A stretch of 64,000 bases of DNA from Galaxea fascicularis (Eukaryota; Cnidaria; Anthozoa; Scleractinia; Euphylliidae): NCBI GenBank assembly GCA_948470475.1, contig OX419343.1:7215241-7279240 (forward strand), given 5' to 3'. Position 1 is the stretch's first letter, and every line of letters begins with the position of its first letter. The position numbers were made by a program, and so were the translations under genes. Positions 37,395 through 52,300 of this stretch are shown piece after piece. The notes under the pieces were generated by a model. That model made no database searches and was not told the DNA's origin. It was given only the letters and a program-made list of their open reading frames with translations.

Positions 37395-40300
37395 GTAATA
37401 ATAATGATAATGATAACGATAATGACAACAATAATAATAGCTTTTATAACTTTATTTAAATCTTTCTAGCTGAGTACAGGTGCTCTGCTAATTGGGGAGA
37501 CTGTAAATCAATTCAAATCAAATTAAATGAAATCAAATATTGGAGAAAAATCTCTCGGAGGAGAGTAGAGAACCAACAAACTCAGCCCACTTATGATGCC
37601 AAACCCAGGACATAGTGATGGAAGGCAAGCGCTCACCACTGTGCCAACCCTGATCCCTGGCCCCTTTGATTGTCACAGTTGCTTACTATCACAGGGGCAT
37701 ATAGGTCTCCTACAAATCTCATTGAAAGCTCTGATGCCTTAACAAGAACAGCACTTGTTTTGTAGGAGGGCTGGATGGGTACAGGGACAATTAAGGTTTC
37801 AAATCAGCACCACCAACCTTACTTTTTTTATTTATTGTTTTTATGTTTAATACATTTGAAAAAGTCCTAGGACAAGGACAACAATGCTCAAGAGCCTACA
37901 CATTTCATGGTACAGGTCTTACGACCTGTAGCTATCAGTCTTTTATATGCATACTGTCTGGTGATATTTTGCATATTATAATATTTCTCACTCACTCATT
38001 GAGGAATTCTGTCAGAGGTACTCCGGTGCTCTTGAAATCCCATCCACACAGAGAAAGAGCCAACTTTCTACATTCAGGAGAAAAAGGATTAACAATGATT
38101 ATCACTTCAGCTCTGATCTTCTAAGTCAGCCACCAAGGGCCAAATCCAGTTGCATCCATTATTTTAAAATTGATGCCTGATGTCTGATCTGTCTTCCCAT
38201 AAATTAATTCTATTTATGGTATTAATAAGGACAAATTATCTAAATATCGAGAGATCTCCCCACTGGTGATAATTCTCCACATTCTCATGACTTCTACAGT
38301 AGTCAATATACAGCTATTTTGAGAAAGGTTGTCGGAAAAAGTGCACACGACAATCCCGAAAGTTATAGTTGTGGGTGGTTTTGAGTTTACTGTTCTTTAA
38401 AGAAGTTTGAAAGAATGGCACGAGAGAGGCCATGGATGCATGTTTGCGAGTGCTAAAGGAAAGCAACAAAAGTAGGTTCGACAGCTACAGTGTCAGGATC
38501 AGTGTATTGATAATATCCCATACCTTTCGGGATTGCCGCGTGCACATTTTTTTTCCGACAACCTTTCTCGAACTAGCTGTATACATGTAAAGGTGATATT
38601 GTAAGGCAAAATTAGTAGCCAGTTACTATCAAAGCTTTAAATGCCAAGTTTCACAGTTACTTTTCCTTCAAAAATTCCCAAATCCTATTTATATGAAATA
38701 GACCTAGTTATTTTCCTGTGTCTTAGAAACACTAACATAATTATACAAATGCATGAAACATTTGTCTCTTTGTATAATAAGCCACCAACCCTGAGTTGGT
38801 GTACATACGAAAGGTACTTGAAAGCAATAAATAAGAAGGACATTATCTTCTCCTCTCATGACGAAAACAAACTAACTCAAATATCACATTGATCAAGGTT
38901 TGTACACTTTTTCATCAACAAATTTCCAAACCTTTTCTAGGACTCAAAAAGCTTTCTTTTTCAAGATTCACACTTCACATTAAGTATTAATTGTTTCAGC
39001 TGCAGCTAGATCTTTGCATCAGTCTGGATGCTCCTCAATGTCTTTTAACAAAATGTTTATTACTTGAGTTTACAGACTTCCAGGATTTTTCTGGACTTAC
39101 AAACATTTTCAAGGACTTACCAGTCCTGAAAAATACTGGTGCAGAGCTAACATTCAGATACTTTTGGGGATTCCCATGAGCCATACAAATCCTATAGCTG
39201 TGGACTAATGCTCACCTCTCATCACTGAAGTACACAGGGGCTACAAGACGCTGTTCTTGGTACGAGTCCACCTTGCTCCTTGCACATAGGGCTTTTCAAA
39301 TCACAGTAAATAAAAAAGTTGTCAGATGAAAAGGCAATTTAACAAGTAACAAATGGCTAGTGGTACTTTAAAAATCAACATCAATGCCAAGGGTCCATTC
39401 CCCCTTGAGCAGGAAGAGTTTCCATGAGTAAAGTGAAAATCCATCTGAAATAGCTAAGAATCAAAGGTACCATGCACTGACCAGGGCAATGGAAAGTGTC
39501 TTGAGTAATATTTCTCCAGACACTTATTATTATTAATGAGCCTCGATGTAGAGACACTTTTTTTTAATTGATAAAAATTTAATGGGAAAAGGAGAATGTA
39601 GTATGCAGTGCTACTTTAACAACCACCACAAGAGCAAAACACTGAAAGCAATCTGAGACAAAATCTTTGGAAAACATGCTTTGAATAAACTGAACCATTC
39701 ATCAATGTCTGATTTAGTTCATGTCATGTTAACCCAAAAGTGAGTAGACCTGTGTAAGGTTGTTTAACAGTCTTCCAGTATTCATTTTCCCAATTGTCAA
39801 GGTTCATAGTTCATAGTGATCTTCCTTGGACAATTCTCTCCAAGGGGGAAAGGCACAATGAGTTTAATCCCATATGAAGCACCAATTGAAACCAAAGGCC
39901 TCACCACAACAGCGGGAACTATGTCTCTTTCTCTTTGTGATCAGCAAGTGGGTTCTTTAACATTCCACAAAGTTATGAGCAAGGGTTGTGAGACAGGAAC
40001 TAAGGTTTACCATCCTTATCTGAGGAGACTAGAAAGTCTAGTAACCATTTGCAGATGTCATTACAAAGGCAGCACTTTCTCTTCAGTTATTTAAAGACCC
40101 TGAGAGTTGGTCCAGCCAGGGTTTGAACCTGTGACCTCACACATGGGAGTACGGTACTCTACCAACTGAGCCAACCGGTTTGGTCCATATGGCCTTACCT
40201 CCAGCACTGTTTTCTGCGCCAATGATGGTCTTGATTCCATCATATTTAAGGAGTTTTAATTTGTCTGAAAATCAAACAAGAGGAAGTTTACCTTGACATT

Positions 40301-43300
40301 TACTGGGCAACAAAATTAATGTAGACTGGCATCAATCTTTGCTTCAATCTCTTCAGAATACAAAATTTGTCGCTTAGTTCTGATTCTGTACAACAGTTTA
40401 TACAGCTTGTGTTCACTATCAACTAATATAAAGAAACTTGGACAAGTTGTCGTCTTCCTGGTGCATGAAACTAATGATGGTAAAATGCTCCAATTAAAGG
40501 ATGAAGAACAGGGACAAAGACCAACATAAAAAAATAGTTTCAAATCAGGAACTCAATTTCAAGCCACTGGGGAAAATTGTTTCCCGCTGTTGGATAGTAA
40601 CACCAATGAATGGCAACTTAATGATTAAAGAGCAAAAACTAAAAACAACCAAACATAAAAAGTGTTTTGCACACCTTGTTCCCTTAATGACTTAACACCT
40701 GAACAATGGTTAAGGTTAATTCGGAACTGATTTATAAAGAATACAAATCCATACTTTTCAATCAGCTCATGGGGTGGACTTTGACATAATAATACCTCAA
40801 AGAATCACCTGTGGATGATTGCATACCCCATGATATTTTGCCTATAGTATTTATTCCAAACAATTCAAATTTTATCAAGTTAATGCATCTCAATCAAAAA
40901 TCACATGTGTGAGAATGATGTACATGAAACAAATCATATATGAACTGCGGAAATGAAATGATTGTCTCTCACACTTGTGAGCACAATTTATGCAATCACA
41001 CCAGTATCACAAGGTCACAGGTTCAAAGCCTGTTAAAGTCCCAAGTTTTTTTCAGGCTTCTTTATGCAATTGCTTATTAAATTACATTCACAACTGCGAG
41101 TATCAAAACATCTGGGTTGCAGTAATAACCTGCTATTACATTACTGCATACATTATTACATACATTACTGCATACTAACTCAAGCCAGTGGATTAATTTG
41201 CCAATATTCATTCAAAAGGATATGAGAAATCCATTTCCAAAACTTTACGAGCTTGGGGTCACCTGTTATTCTTGCTATGTCTTGCACCTACAACAAAAAA
41301 ATGTCAGAAGAAATTATTTGTCTGAATGGCCAATTTTAATCGATATTAATTCTGCTACTGTTCTCACCTGCTGATGCTCAATTCCATACCCAGCAAATGC
41401 CCTTCTTTTCATTAGTAAAGAGATGTCTTCCTCCAGTGCAGACTCTGCAGGCTGTAGCAAGAACAACTACCATAGTCACACATAACAGTTGCCAAAATAT
41501 AGAGAATTCCCAAATAACTGAGGATTGATTGAAGTACATGTAATTTGACTGCCAAATGCATAATCCAGGTACAGTGTAAGTATCAGGCAAAAGTGTCAGC
41601 CAATGTATTGAAACATCTCTGTCAGCTGTTGTAACGTTTTGGTAGACTGCTGAAATTGTAATAGCTGAGGTTTTCAATAAACGATTATTAAAAGAATGAA
41701 ACTCAATCTGATATGAACTTGAAAACAATGACATGGAGTCATCAGAGGGTCACATTCAAATTGCTGTTACTGATTAATTCTTTACTTTTAACTGCTGAAA
41801 TTCCAATTCAAATACTTTCTTCTTAAAACTATACCTTCAAAACAGACTATTATCTAATGGCAAATCACTGAAACAGACACATATGACACAAAACCCCAGT
41901 TCCCTTTCCAAGGGGACTGACCTTTTCAGAGCATTCTAATAAGTGTTTCCCACAACCCCATGTCAGATGAGAGCTTGGAGACCAAGCCTGTTGAAAGATA
42001 AATGCTTGTTGAATTAAAAAAAAAAGAGCAATAACAACTGACAACAATAAATTAAAGACGCAACACAAGCAATATTTATTAAGAATTAAAACTCCAACTC
42101 ACAACTGATATTCTCTCAAAAATTGTACAGTCCTGTATGTGTCCTGGAAATTCAAAAGCTTAAATTTACAAACTGTTAATCATTTCACCAGGGGAAAGGG
42201 GAGGGATAAATATCACCCAACTCCCTAAAAACCAAATGCAAAAACCATGCACTAGGGACGTAATGAACCCTGGCTGTGACCACCCCTAGTGCTGACCTAG
42301 AGGGCCATGTGTTAGAAAACTCATTGGGTTAACATGTCTATACCCTCTTTAAAACAAAGATACCGTATCGTATCATACCAACAATTGGATTGGCTTATTA
42401 TGGTGGAACCTAGATTTTACGATATGGCAAGGGGACAGCAAATTAAATCATATCATTAAATTGGGGTATCATTGTAAAGGCCCGTTTACACAGGCGATTT
42501 TTGTCGCGGCAACTCGATGCAATTTTTGTCGCGCTGAAGTTGCATCAAGTTTCAAACATGTTCGAAACCTCTGCGATATCGCGGCGACAAATCGCACGGA
42601 AAATCGCATCTGGTTTACACGTGCGATTTTGAAGTTGCAACTTTAGCGCGACAAAAATTGCATCGAGTTGCCGCGACAAAAATCGCCTGTGTAAACGGGC
42701 CTTAAACAAACTTCCGATTTAATGATTTGGTGGCAAAGCAACTACATATGTGGTGTAATAATATCGTTATATTGGGATATGGTCAATAATCAATAAAAAA
42801 TTTTTAAAACTGCAACAAATAAAATCAGTAAGTCTTCGCAACATGATATCTGAACAGGAAACACTAAGTATTATGGCAATATCATTAAATCGATGACCGT
42901 AAAATCGGGGTTCCCCTTGTCTATAATGTTGTCCAGACTGTCATGGGTTCATTTTCCTCACAAAGCTAAGGAACAAATTGAAAGAGTGTCTGGAAAAAAA
43001 TCCTTCAGTAACCTCTGATACATTGCCAGATTCTCCTTCCAAATTAACTTGTACTGGCTCAGGAATCACACAGAGAATTTGACATTACATCAAAAGTCAC
43101 TTAGGGCCTTATTCCTTGATCTTGACTGTGATGGGTTATTTTTCCTCACAAGGGAACAACTTTAAAAAAAAGCCTTAAGTGACTTCTGATAAAATGCTAG
43201 ATTCTCCTTCTAAATTACCTTGTATTGGCTTATGAATCACAATAAGAATTTAATGTTACATCAAAGGTCACTTAGCACCTTATTCTGCATTTCCATTCAA

Positions 43301-46300
43301 TTAACATTTATTTTGTCTTGGCAAGGAACTCAGTGAAATGAGTGGCTCCAAACATAATACACACCATTCAGTTATCCCTCCCCAAGATATTCCAAGCACT
43401 GAAAAAATTCACTTGAAATCACAGGTTTAGATAAATTAACACAGCCACTCACAACTCCAATCCCTTACCCATAGTAAGTGGTTGAAGATATCCATAGCTA
43501 TGCTACAAGTGGTAGCTCAAAAAATTACAAGGGAGAGGTAAGAGAGAGAAAGAGAGAGAGAGTTCACAAGCCAAGCCACACTGTGATAAGGTAAATTCAT
43601 TTTCTTTTTCCACAATAATAAAGTAATAAAAAATGTGCCAAGTGCATTGCTGAGCAATACAAGCATGCAGGAATTTTTAAGAACACTAGAGAAGTGCCAA
43701 GAGAAGCAAGAACCAAAGGCAAGTGCTTCTGGCACTTCTCAAGGGTTAAAGATTCCCAAGTGCTTGTATATAACTCAACAATGTACAAAGAACAAGTTTT
43801 TTATTTCTTTTTCATACCTATTTGCTTACACACAAGCTTGTGACATAGGCTGTGTACATTATAACTCACCGGTGCACACGTGTGACGTAGGCAGCTTGCA
43901 TTATAACTCAACAGTGCATGCAAATGACATAGAGTGCAATTGCTTTGTCTGAGATACACTTGATTCAACCAATCAGAGCACGCATAACTCTTCCCACATT
44001 TTATAACACATACATGATCCTAAACTGGAATTTCCATTGGTGGGTGGTGCAGGCAGGGATATAAACCAGATAATTCACTTGAAAGTGGAGTTCACTGTTG
44101 ACTGGGTATTTTTCTGAAACACAATCTTCAATTGTGGAACAGGCCAACATGTCACTCACCTGATGGGGATATTGTGAGCATGTGATTTTCTTGAGTAGGA
44201 TGCCATGAAAAGGAGGAGACCGCTGTCCGTGAAGCTGCAAAAAATCCAACAAAAACGCACTGTAACTTGTACAAAAACTCAACTGCAACACATCAAGTAC
44301 TTAATATGCAGGCTAAGAAAATCAACAAAGTTTTTTTTTAGAATCACCACTGCATGGGGCAGCCAATAGTGGCACTGTTTAACATCACATGTGTCTTCTC
44401 AGCTATTGCTAAAATGACAAGAAGGATGATCTTACGGTGGACACTTCTCTCTATGAATGAAGGTTCTGTTTCATATCCAACGCCATAAACTGGAGAAGCT
44501 GATTGAAAAAACATAGGACAAGATTTTGAACAATTAACAAGTTAAGCAAACTAAAATTATGTCTACTCTCTACCCATAGTTTTGTTTCATGCAGGCATAC
44601 ATGTGATGAACCTCATGTGATTGTCAACTCAGCTGTTACCTGATTTGCATTACAAAAACAAATACCAAATGAAGAATGATCCTCACAGTTGTGAACACAA
44701 TTTCTGCAATTGCATAAAGAACCATAAAAAAACCTGTGACCTCACCAGACTGGTGCAATGCCCTAACAAACTGAGCTATGAAGCCACTAACATTGGGAGC
44801 AGTATTGTAGGCTAATATCTTCTCATGAAAAAGATGAATATGATCACAATTGTATTGATCATGAAATCATGGATTCAAACCCTGTTGAAGTCCTGTTTTT
44901 TTTTTTTTTTCAGGCTTCTTTACGCAATTGCATAAATTGCATTCACAACTGCAAGGTTCATTCTTCATTTGATTTCATTTTCACAGTTCATAATTATATG
45001 ATAATTTATCTCATATACATTATTTACAAAAAGAAATATGAAACCCTTTGATCTAAATACAACAGTCTATTGTTTTTATTCCTTAGGTCACTGTTTGAAT
45101 GGGGACACCTTCATGTCTCCTTTGAGTTTTGCATATGGAGATGGGAGGGGGGCACTGGCTTAACCTGACTACATTCCATCTGGAATAACATATCAAAGCA
45201 TGGTATGACCATTTAGAAGTACATCTATGCTATGAGCTGCAGGCAAGTAGCGTAACTATTCATCTTATGTTTTGATGTCATCTGTGCATTACCATTTAGG
45301 TACTGACAAAATGGAGTCTACTGGTTCATAATGTCATTCAATATTCATGCATCTATACTTTAATCCTAAACTCCTCTTGAGGTTCCATGGAAATCGCCAC
45401 CTCACTATACTCATTCATTGCCCAAGCACATTCACAAGAAAAATCAATGAGGCTATGAGCCACTGAACTTGGAAAATGAATTCCAAACAATTTGTGGGTA
45501 TATGGTTTTGATTCCTTCATTACTGAAAGTTCCAAAAGAGAGGCATGACATCTACATTCTATTCTATGGATGATTAAAAATTTAAGCGTAACACCTGCAG
45601 GCCCGTTCAAAACAAATTTCTGTACTGGATTAATTGTGACTGACTGAATTTCTCATCCCTGAATATGTTCTGCGCATGTTACTACTTCTAAATCGATTTG
45701 AACAACAGCCATTAAAACAATCTTTGGAAACACACCATCAACACATACCTTTAGTAGGGGTGGCAAATGGTACCTCTAAATCTTGGGTCTCATAAACTTT
45801 TCATCTGATCCTGAAATCTTTACAGCCTTTGTGAAGAGTTTCAAAGTCTTGTTTATAGTGCATTTATTTAGGTCTCGAAGTCTCGCATGTTTGGTCTTTG
45901 TCTCAGATTTTCAAACAAGGGTCTCGGTGTCTCAGGGAGTCTCAGATTTTACCATTTGCCACCCCTCTTAGTTGCTACTCACAAATGTCTACCATCTTAC
46001 CTACTGAGGCATGCTGAATGTCATAGAGCTGTACAATGGGACTGTCTTTGCCAATTGTTGCTAACAAGCCTGATCTAGTTGGGCTCCATTCAATGGCTGT
46101 TACTGGATTTAGCTGCGTCATTGTCATCAACTAAATATTGTTAAGGACATCACATACCAAGCTTCAAGCATGGATTCAGTAAGGGCTGTCTTATATCAGA
46201 ACATTGCTAGAGTTGCTTTCAGGTCTATGCTTAAATGTGAGACTGAAGGAGATGGACAATAATTTGTGCCACAAGCTTAACACTTTGACTGAAAGGCCAG

Positions 46301-49300
46301 TGAAAGAAGACCTTGGTTGCTTACCCAAAATCTTCAAGTTAAGATATAGGAATCTTTACACATATATTGGGAGCAGCCCTCATTAAATCAGCAAGTTCAT
46401 CACATTAAAACATTTAAAACTTTCTTTGTAATCATACATTCTTGTTTTCCTTTGTTATAACACTCATTGTTATTCTCTGTTACACTCTTTATTACACCCA
46501 TTTTGAAATCACTCATCATTCATTAAATCTTTTACAGCCATAACACTTACTAGCAACACCCATGAAAGGTGTTACAGGTCAGGTTCAACTGTTTTAAAGC
46601 ATCTGCTACAAGAGGGATGCTGGAGAAAGATTATTAAAAAGGATACTGGCTTTTCAAAATACCTATCATCCCAAATACACATAATTCCAGGTGGACCCTA
46701 CACATAAAAGAAGAAATATTGTCACAATTCAAACTTCATCTTGAGAACAACTTTCAAAATCATGTGAAATTTTTTTTTTTTTTTTGCTGTTGATAACATT
46801 TCTCCTGGACAAACCTCTGAAAAAGAAGCAATTCTATGTTCAACATGAGGATCAACACAAACACCATAGACTGCTTTGGTGACAGCTGCATTACGGGGAC
46901 GTGTTGAATCTGTTTGAGAGAAAAAAGTAGCTAAGAATATGTGTAAGAATATGTACAGGAGAAATAATTTTATAATTAGAAAACAATAAAAGGGAGTTAC
47001 TGTGAAACTCAGAAAACTGTGAACATTACAAATATTTCTGGAATATAATGTCTATTGTGTTACAAAAGAAAACTGATCGGAAGCATGATGGCTAAACAGC
47101 AAATGGTATTATAAACATTGATCACTTTTATTTGTGGTTAGTGGTTTCCCCTTGCAGTGTTATTGCACATCTGATTGGTTGAAAAACAATAAACATTCCA
47201 TCTGGAAATAATAATTCTTAGTGTTCACGGTTTTGTGTTTCACAGTTAATTAAAGGCTATAGTTCAGAATAAACAATCACACCCAAGAGTTATATTTACA
47301 AAGTGTTCTGAACACGATACCAGCCTTTGTAGAAAAGGAAGGTCAACCCAGTCAACACAACAATCTTGCCACAGGATACTCATCTCTTTATCATTAACAA
47401 CCTGCCCTCTTCAAAAATGAATGAAAACCCTGCACAGCGCTCACCTCTAATATCAAAGACTCTAAGAAATTTTTGTGCCTGTCCACAGATCAACAAGTTC
47501 TGATCATAATGAGACCATGCCACGGAAAGAGTTGGCTCTGATGTCGCTACAATAACACAAACATAAGCAAAATATTTAAAAGACATTGTTTTTTGATTTG
47601 AGAGTTCTACATTTACTATCGTTTTGTAAGACAACAGTCAGATAATAGATATAATTTTTAAGGAGTTCTGCCTCACTCAACTCAGTGTCAATGTGTTACT
47701 TCAGCTGGTTACACATGCAGTTTCAGGCTTAAGTTATATGTTAATTCTCAGGGGTTTCAATAAGTTTTGAAATAGCCGTCTGAGCTTGCTAAAGTAAGCG
47801 GTGACCTGATTAATTTTTTTTAATCATTTTAGTGAAATCTAGACAAAGTAGGCGGCGGTGAGAGGTAAATTCGGACAGACTAGGCGGCAATTTTCGCCGG
47901 TTGCCGGCTTCTAATAAAACCCCTGAATTCTGCAAATTCAGAAGATGAGTGAAGACCAAAATGTTTAGACTGATATGATAACCAGTCTGGTCTGTAGGCT
48001 GCAGGAGAACAAATTTTATACAAATCTGGATCTTAAGACCAAATTGTCACTTGTTCCTTTTTCCACCAAGCCCTTCAAATGTCATTCCTGATAGTTGTGT
48101 AGCTTACATAATTCTGCAAGTGGTCTATTTGCAGTGGCTGATGGATCGGCCTGGACACCTGTCCCCACTGTAACAGGGGACTGTTTACCACCAGGTACTC
48201 CAGAATGTCTGTAAAGTAGGTTTGAATCAAATAGTATGTACTGAACAGTGAAACAAGGCTAAGATGAATTGCATTTCATTAGACAGAAATCTGTCTGATG
48301 ATGTACCATTTTGGTCAGACAAAACACTATACCATACTAATTAAGTTGTCTTAATCACAATTGAGCAACATAAAAAACACCCTGACTTTTAATATTATAT
48401 TCAAGTGTGTGATCAAACCATTTTTTAAGGGCCAGACAAGATATAACCTAAATACCATAACACTTAACATCTATCTTTTTGTCCAAATACACTTACCGGT
48501 ATATATTTAAAATACATGTCTTTTCTTTATTTTTAAATGCTGCCTAGTAGTATTTAAATTGCCCGTGGGGGAAAATCTCTATTCCTCATAAGCTTTGTTT
48601 CTCAGAGATTTCCCCACCACAGTCACTCCTTCCAAGTTATATGTTCACTTTAAATTTAATATTAATAAGCTATTTATTATCTTTTCTATTCTATCTGTAA
48701 TTTATTCTGTGGCAAGAAGATAATAAAGAAAAAAGAATAAGGATTCAGCCTCACTTACACTCTAAGCAACAATTGACCAATATACACGCATTCCTGGATA
48801 CAATTTACAAGTTACATTACATACATACATGCATGCATTTTTTTATTACAAAGCAAGTAAAAACCTCTCATCTAATTTACAAGATGATGTCATTGTTACA
48901 CAATCACAAATTCAAAGTTACCAATGTATTGATAACAGTACATGCATATTGGTTTTTGTTGTTCTAAATATGTTTAATTTGTAAATAAAGACGGTACATG
49001 CATTAAACAAGAGTGCCATACCTTTGTTGGCTGTTAATACCATAATGATAAATCAAGCAATACAAATCACTTCATTGAAATCAGGATTCCGCTGTTTTTA
49101 ACATTAGTACTTTGCACATTAACATTGTAGTTGTTAAGACTACTTCAGAGAAAATTAACAAGCCCACTGTTATTTATTTTTTGTCTCAGTTCTTAAAAAA
49201 AAAAAAAGCAAAAAAGTTAACCTAGGATTTTTTTAATTCCTCTGTTGGAGGGCCACTTATTTTTTTTCCTTGAAACTTGATCAGATCTGCCCTTGTTCCT

Positions 49301-52300
49301 CATCACTGAACAACATTTTTGCACTGTTTTGTAGGTTAAGATGCTGGATGGTGAGTGCTTGACGAGTAAGAAAGATGTACATGTTGTATTGTGTTGTGAT
49401 ATGTTTGCTTACATTGTAGCATACCTTTTCTCTTGAATCCAGCTGTCTCTCAAGCCTGACAACAAGACAATCCAAACACATTCATCAACAGCTAATAAAA
49501 GGAATGATTGGTTTTCATTGGGTGTTGAACTTAATTTTGACAACTTCAACCAAAATCAAAACCAAACAACAGCAAAAACAACCAGGATTATCACAAAGAT
49601 TTAAGTAGAAGAATCTAGGAAAGTAGGCAGCACTGAGGGGGTAACAACACCAGTTTTTTCCCTACATTGTACATTAATTATTTTTATCTTTTTACTTTCC
49701 CACATGCTGCTTAACTGAACATGTTTATATGCATTTTCTCAGTTCGCTATAACGGTTTTGTATCTGCTGTGACTGGCCAAAGGCATGGTTTTGGTTTTCA
49801 TTTTAAGACACTCATGGCAATTCAAAATCTCTTTAAATTGCAACAGTATCATCAACCAAACCTTAGCAGCAAGCTTGGGAAGGTCACAACACAGAAACCT
49901 AAATTCCCTACTCATTGTGAGTTGTGCATGAGGCTGATGCTGGAGAGATGAGAGACCATTTCTCTGGGCAGTCTAGTCTAGATCAACCTCCTGATACTTT
50001 TTCCAAAGCATTCATACGTACAAAGGTACATACTTGGCTTAGTCAAACAGATGTGATCAGGTGTGGGTCTGGGTCATATGACATACATACAATCAACTCA
50101 GCATCAAGAGTTATAAGGTACAAAATTACTCACTAAGTTGGATATTTATATCCCAGACCAGAAGAGAAACATCATTCCTAACTTTGTCCAGTCCAGCTGC
50201 CAACTGAGGGACAAAAAGATAGAAGTATTAATAATAATATTATCATACATTACAATTAAATCCTATAAACCCTTAGGGTGACCAATACTTAATTTCTCTT
50301 TATAGTAACCCTGTTCAGACAATCAAACAAAGGTTGTGAGAAAAAAGAATCAATCATGCAACAAGTAAAAAAGGTTTGGATTGTTTTACAACTTATCCCC
50401 GTTTTCACCATAGAAAATGTATGGAGAACAGTGTAGAGAACATAAATACCTCTTAGTGACCAAGTTCAAGGTCAGTACTGTAAGTTACGGACCACGTTTT
50501 TTTCCCATTCGCTTATGGCCCAAGCATGAAGCACGTGGGCCATACGCGAAAGGGAAAAAAAGAGGACCCGTAACTTACAGTACGGACCGAAAAAACGAGG
50601 TTAGTAAGATATTTACTATATCCCTGAGGTTAATTGGGTGTGCAGGAAAGGAAACTTTCAAATTTAGCGGGCCATACACATGGGTTTCAAAAAGAAAAAA
50701 AGTAGCAGGAGGATATATTCAGAAGTACCCGGGGGACTATTGTGCAGCGATAGCAGCACAGTGTGGCGGAGCCGAGGTTTATGCCAAAGTATCTGGCGCA
50801 AATGCTTAAAGTAGCTGGTGTCTTGCGTCAGGCGCCAGCTTAAATTGAAAATCCTGCATACAGTAGAGTACAGCCCACAAAATTGACCAATCACAGTGTG
50901 TGTACTAACTGAGAGATATAATAAATGATATTGGTTCAAGATAGGCTGATCTGCAGCCTATGAGTTTTGGAAGAAATTGGATTTGATCAGCTGAGGTAGA
51001 AGTGTAACACAATAAGCAGGTAGAAGTAGAAGGAAAATCTTGGAAAGTGTATAATATTATGTAGACAGCACTCAGGCGGTAACAATACCATCCCCCCCCC
51101 CCTACATTTTCTCTTTTTACCGACAAATCAAAGCTGCAAAACTAGGAAAGTAGCCATCAATATCTGCCAACGTGAGTGCTTTTTGACAACCCTGAATAAG
51201 ATCAATAAAAATATACGAAAATCGCTTACCAAATTGTCCTTTAATGGGTTCCAGGCAAGGCTGTTACACTGTCTTGAATGCCTAGGAACTTGGAAATTAA
51301 AATAATTACATTAAAAGACAATCAATAGCTTTGCAAAGTAAGGTTTTAAGACTGATAGTTAAATGTTATTAGATTTATCGACAAATTCTCACCAAATTCT
51401 CTAGCAATACCAAAGTTTGATGCATTGTTTTCTCCTCCAATACTGAAAAATAATCAAATGAAACAAATAACTGCCAGCTGTTTAACTCATTTGGTTAATG
51501 ACACTGGACCACCATGGTGGGGTTCAAACCCTGGCTGGACCAACACTTTAACCACTTACTTTAATTTTTAAAATTTTTGACATTCTTTTTAGATTGTATA
51601 TAATTGAACTGCAAGTCTTGAATAAATGTTTTACTTCTAATTCAACCACTTTAAATAGGTCCCATGCATCTCACAACACTTGTCCAAAACCTCTGTGGGG
51701 CCCAAACCAGTCACCTCCCCTGTGCTATCACTCTTCCTTGTTGCTTACTGGCAGATCAGGAGATTGTAGAAACAAGACTGTTGACACAACTGATCATCTA
51801 TAGCACGCAAACAAGATTTGATTAAGTCGTTTTTGGACTATATCTCGTACTCGTACTCAAATCTAAAGTCCCTAACAATTAACCCATTTCGATGATGCAT
51901 CATGTTGAGCTGGACAAGTCTTTACCATGTGAGCAAAACTCTGCCATTTGCCTGCCCAACAGCCAACAAGTTCTCTGGTTCAGGTCCAGGGTACCACGCT
52001 ACACACTATGGAATAAAAATGACAACCAGCCTGGACATGATGTCTGTCATACTAGAACAGCACAAATATGAAGCTGGTTCTATCTGAATATCCATGTTTT
52101 GCAAGGGATGGTATAAATCTAATCTGAGTCAGAATTTTAAGGCTCATTTTTTTTTAGAATCATTCTGGAATGAGAATACCGGTAGTTGGAATCTATTTTT
52201 GGCACACTTTTTTTTGTTTTTGCCAATTCTAATTCTGAATCCTTAGAATCCAGTCTGGTTGTTCTGCTGTGTGGTATAGAATGAACAAAATGAGCAAGTA

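Noticed and set aside
37187..39216. Direct join of MIOS exon 21 to exon 23
   Set aside because: It keeps phase but drops the conserved LALSLCGW segment; an exon at 37996-38067 with matching phase at both sides restores it.
39816..40094. 92-residue plus-strand frame
   Set aside because: It is the body of a reverse-oriented SINE.
40100..40187. A functional tRNA gene
   Set aside because: A and B boxes are present, but acceptor-stem pairing is poor and the sequence runs straight into a SINE body.
50417..50809. 130-residue frame in MIOS intron 6
   Set aside because: Produced by dispersed repeat R1; the same sequence at 25956 is not open.
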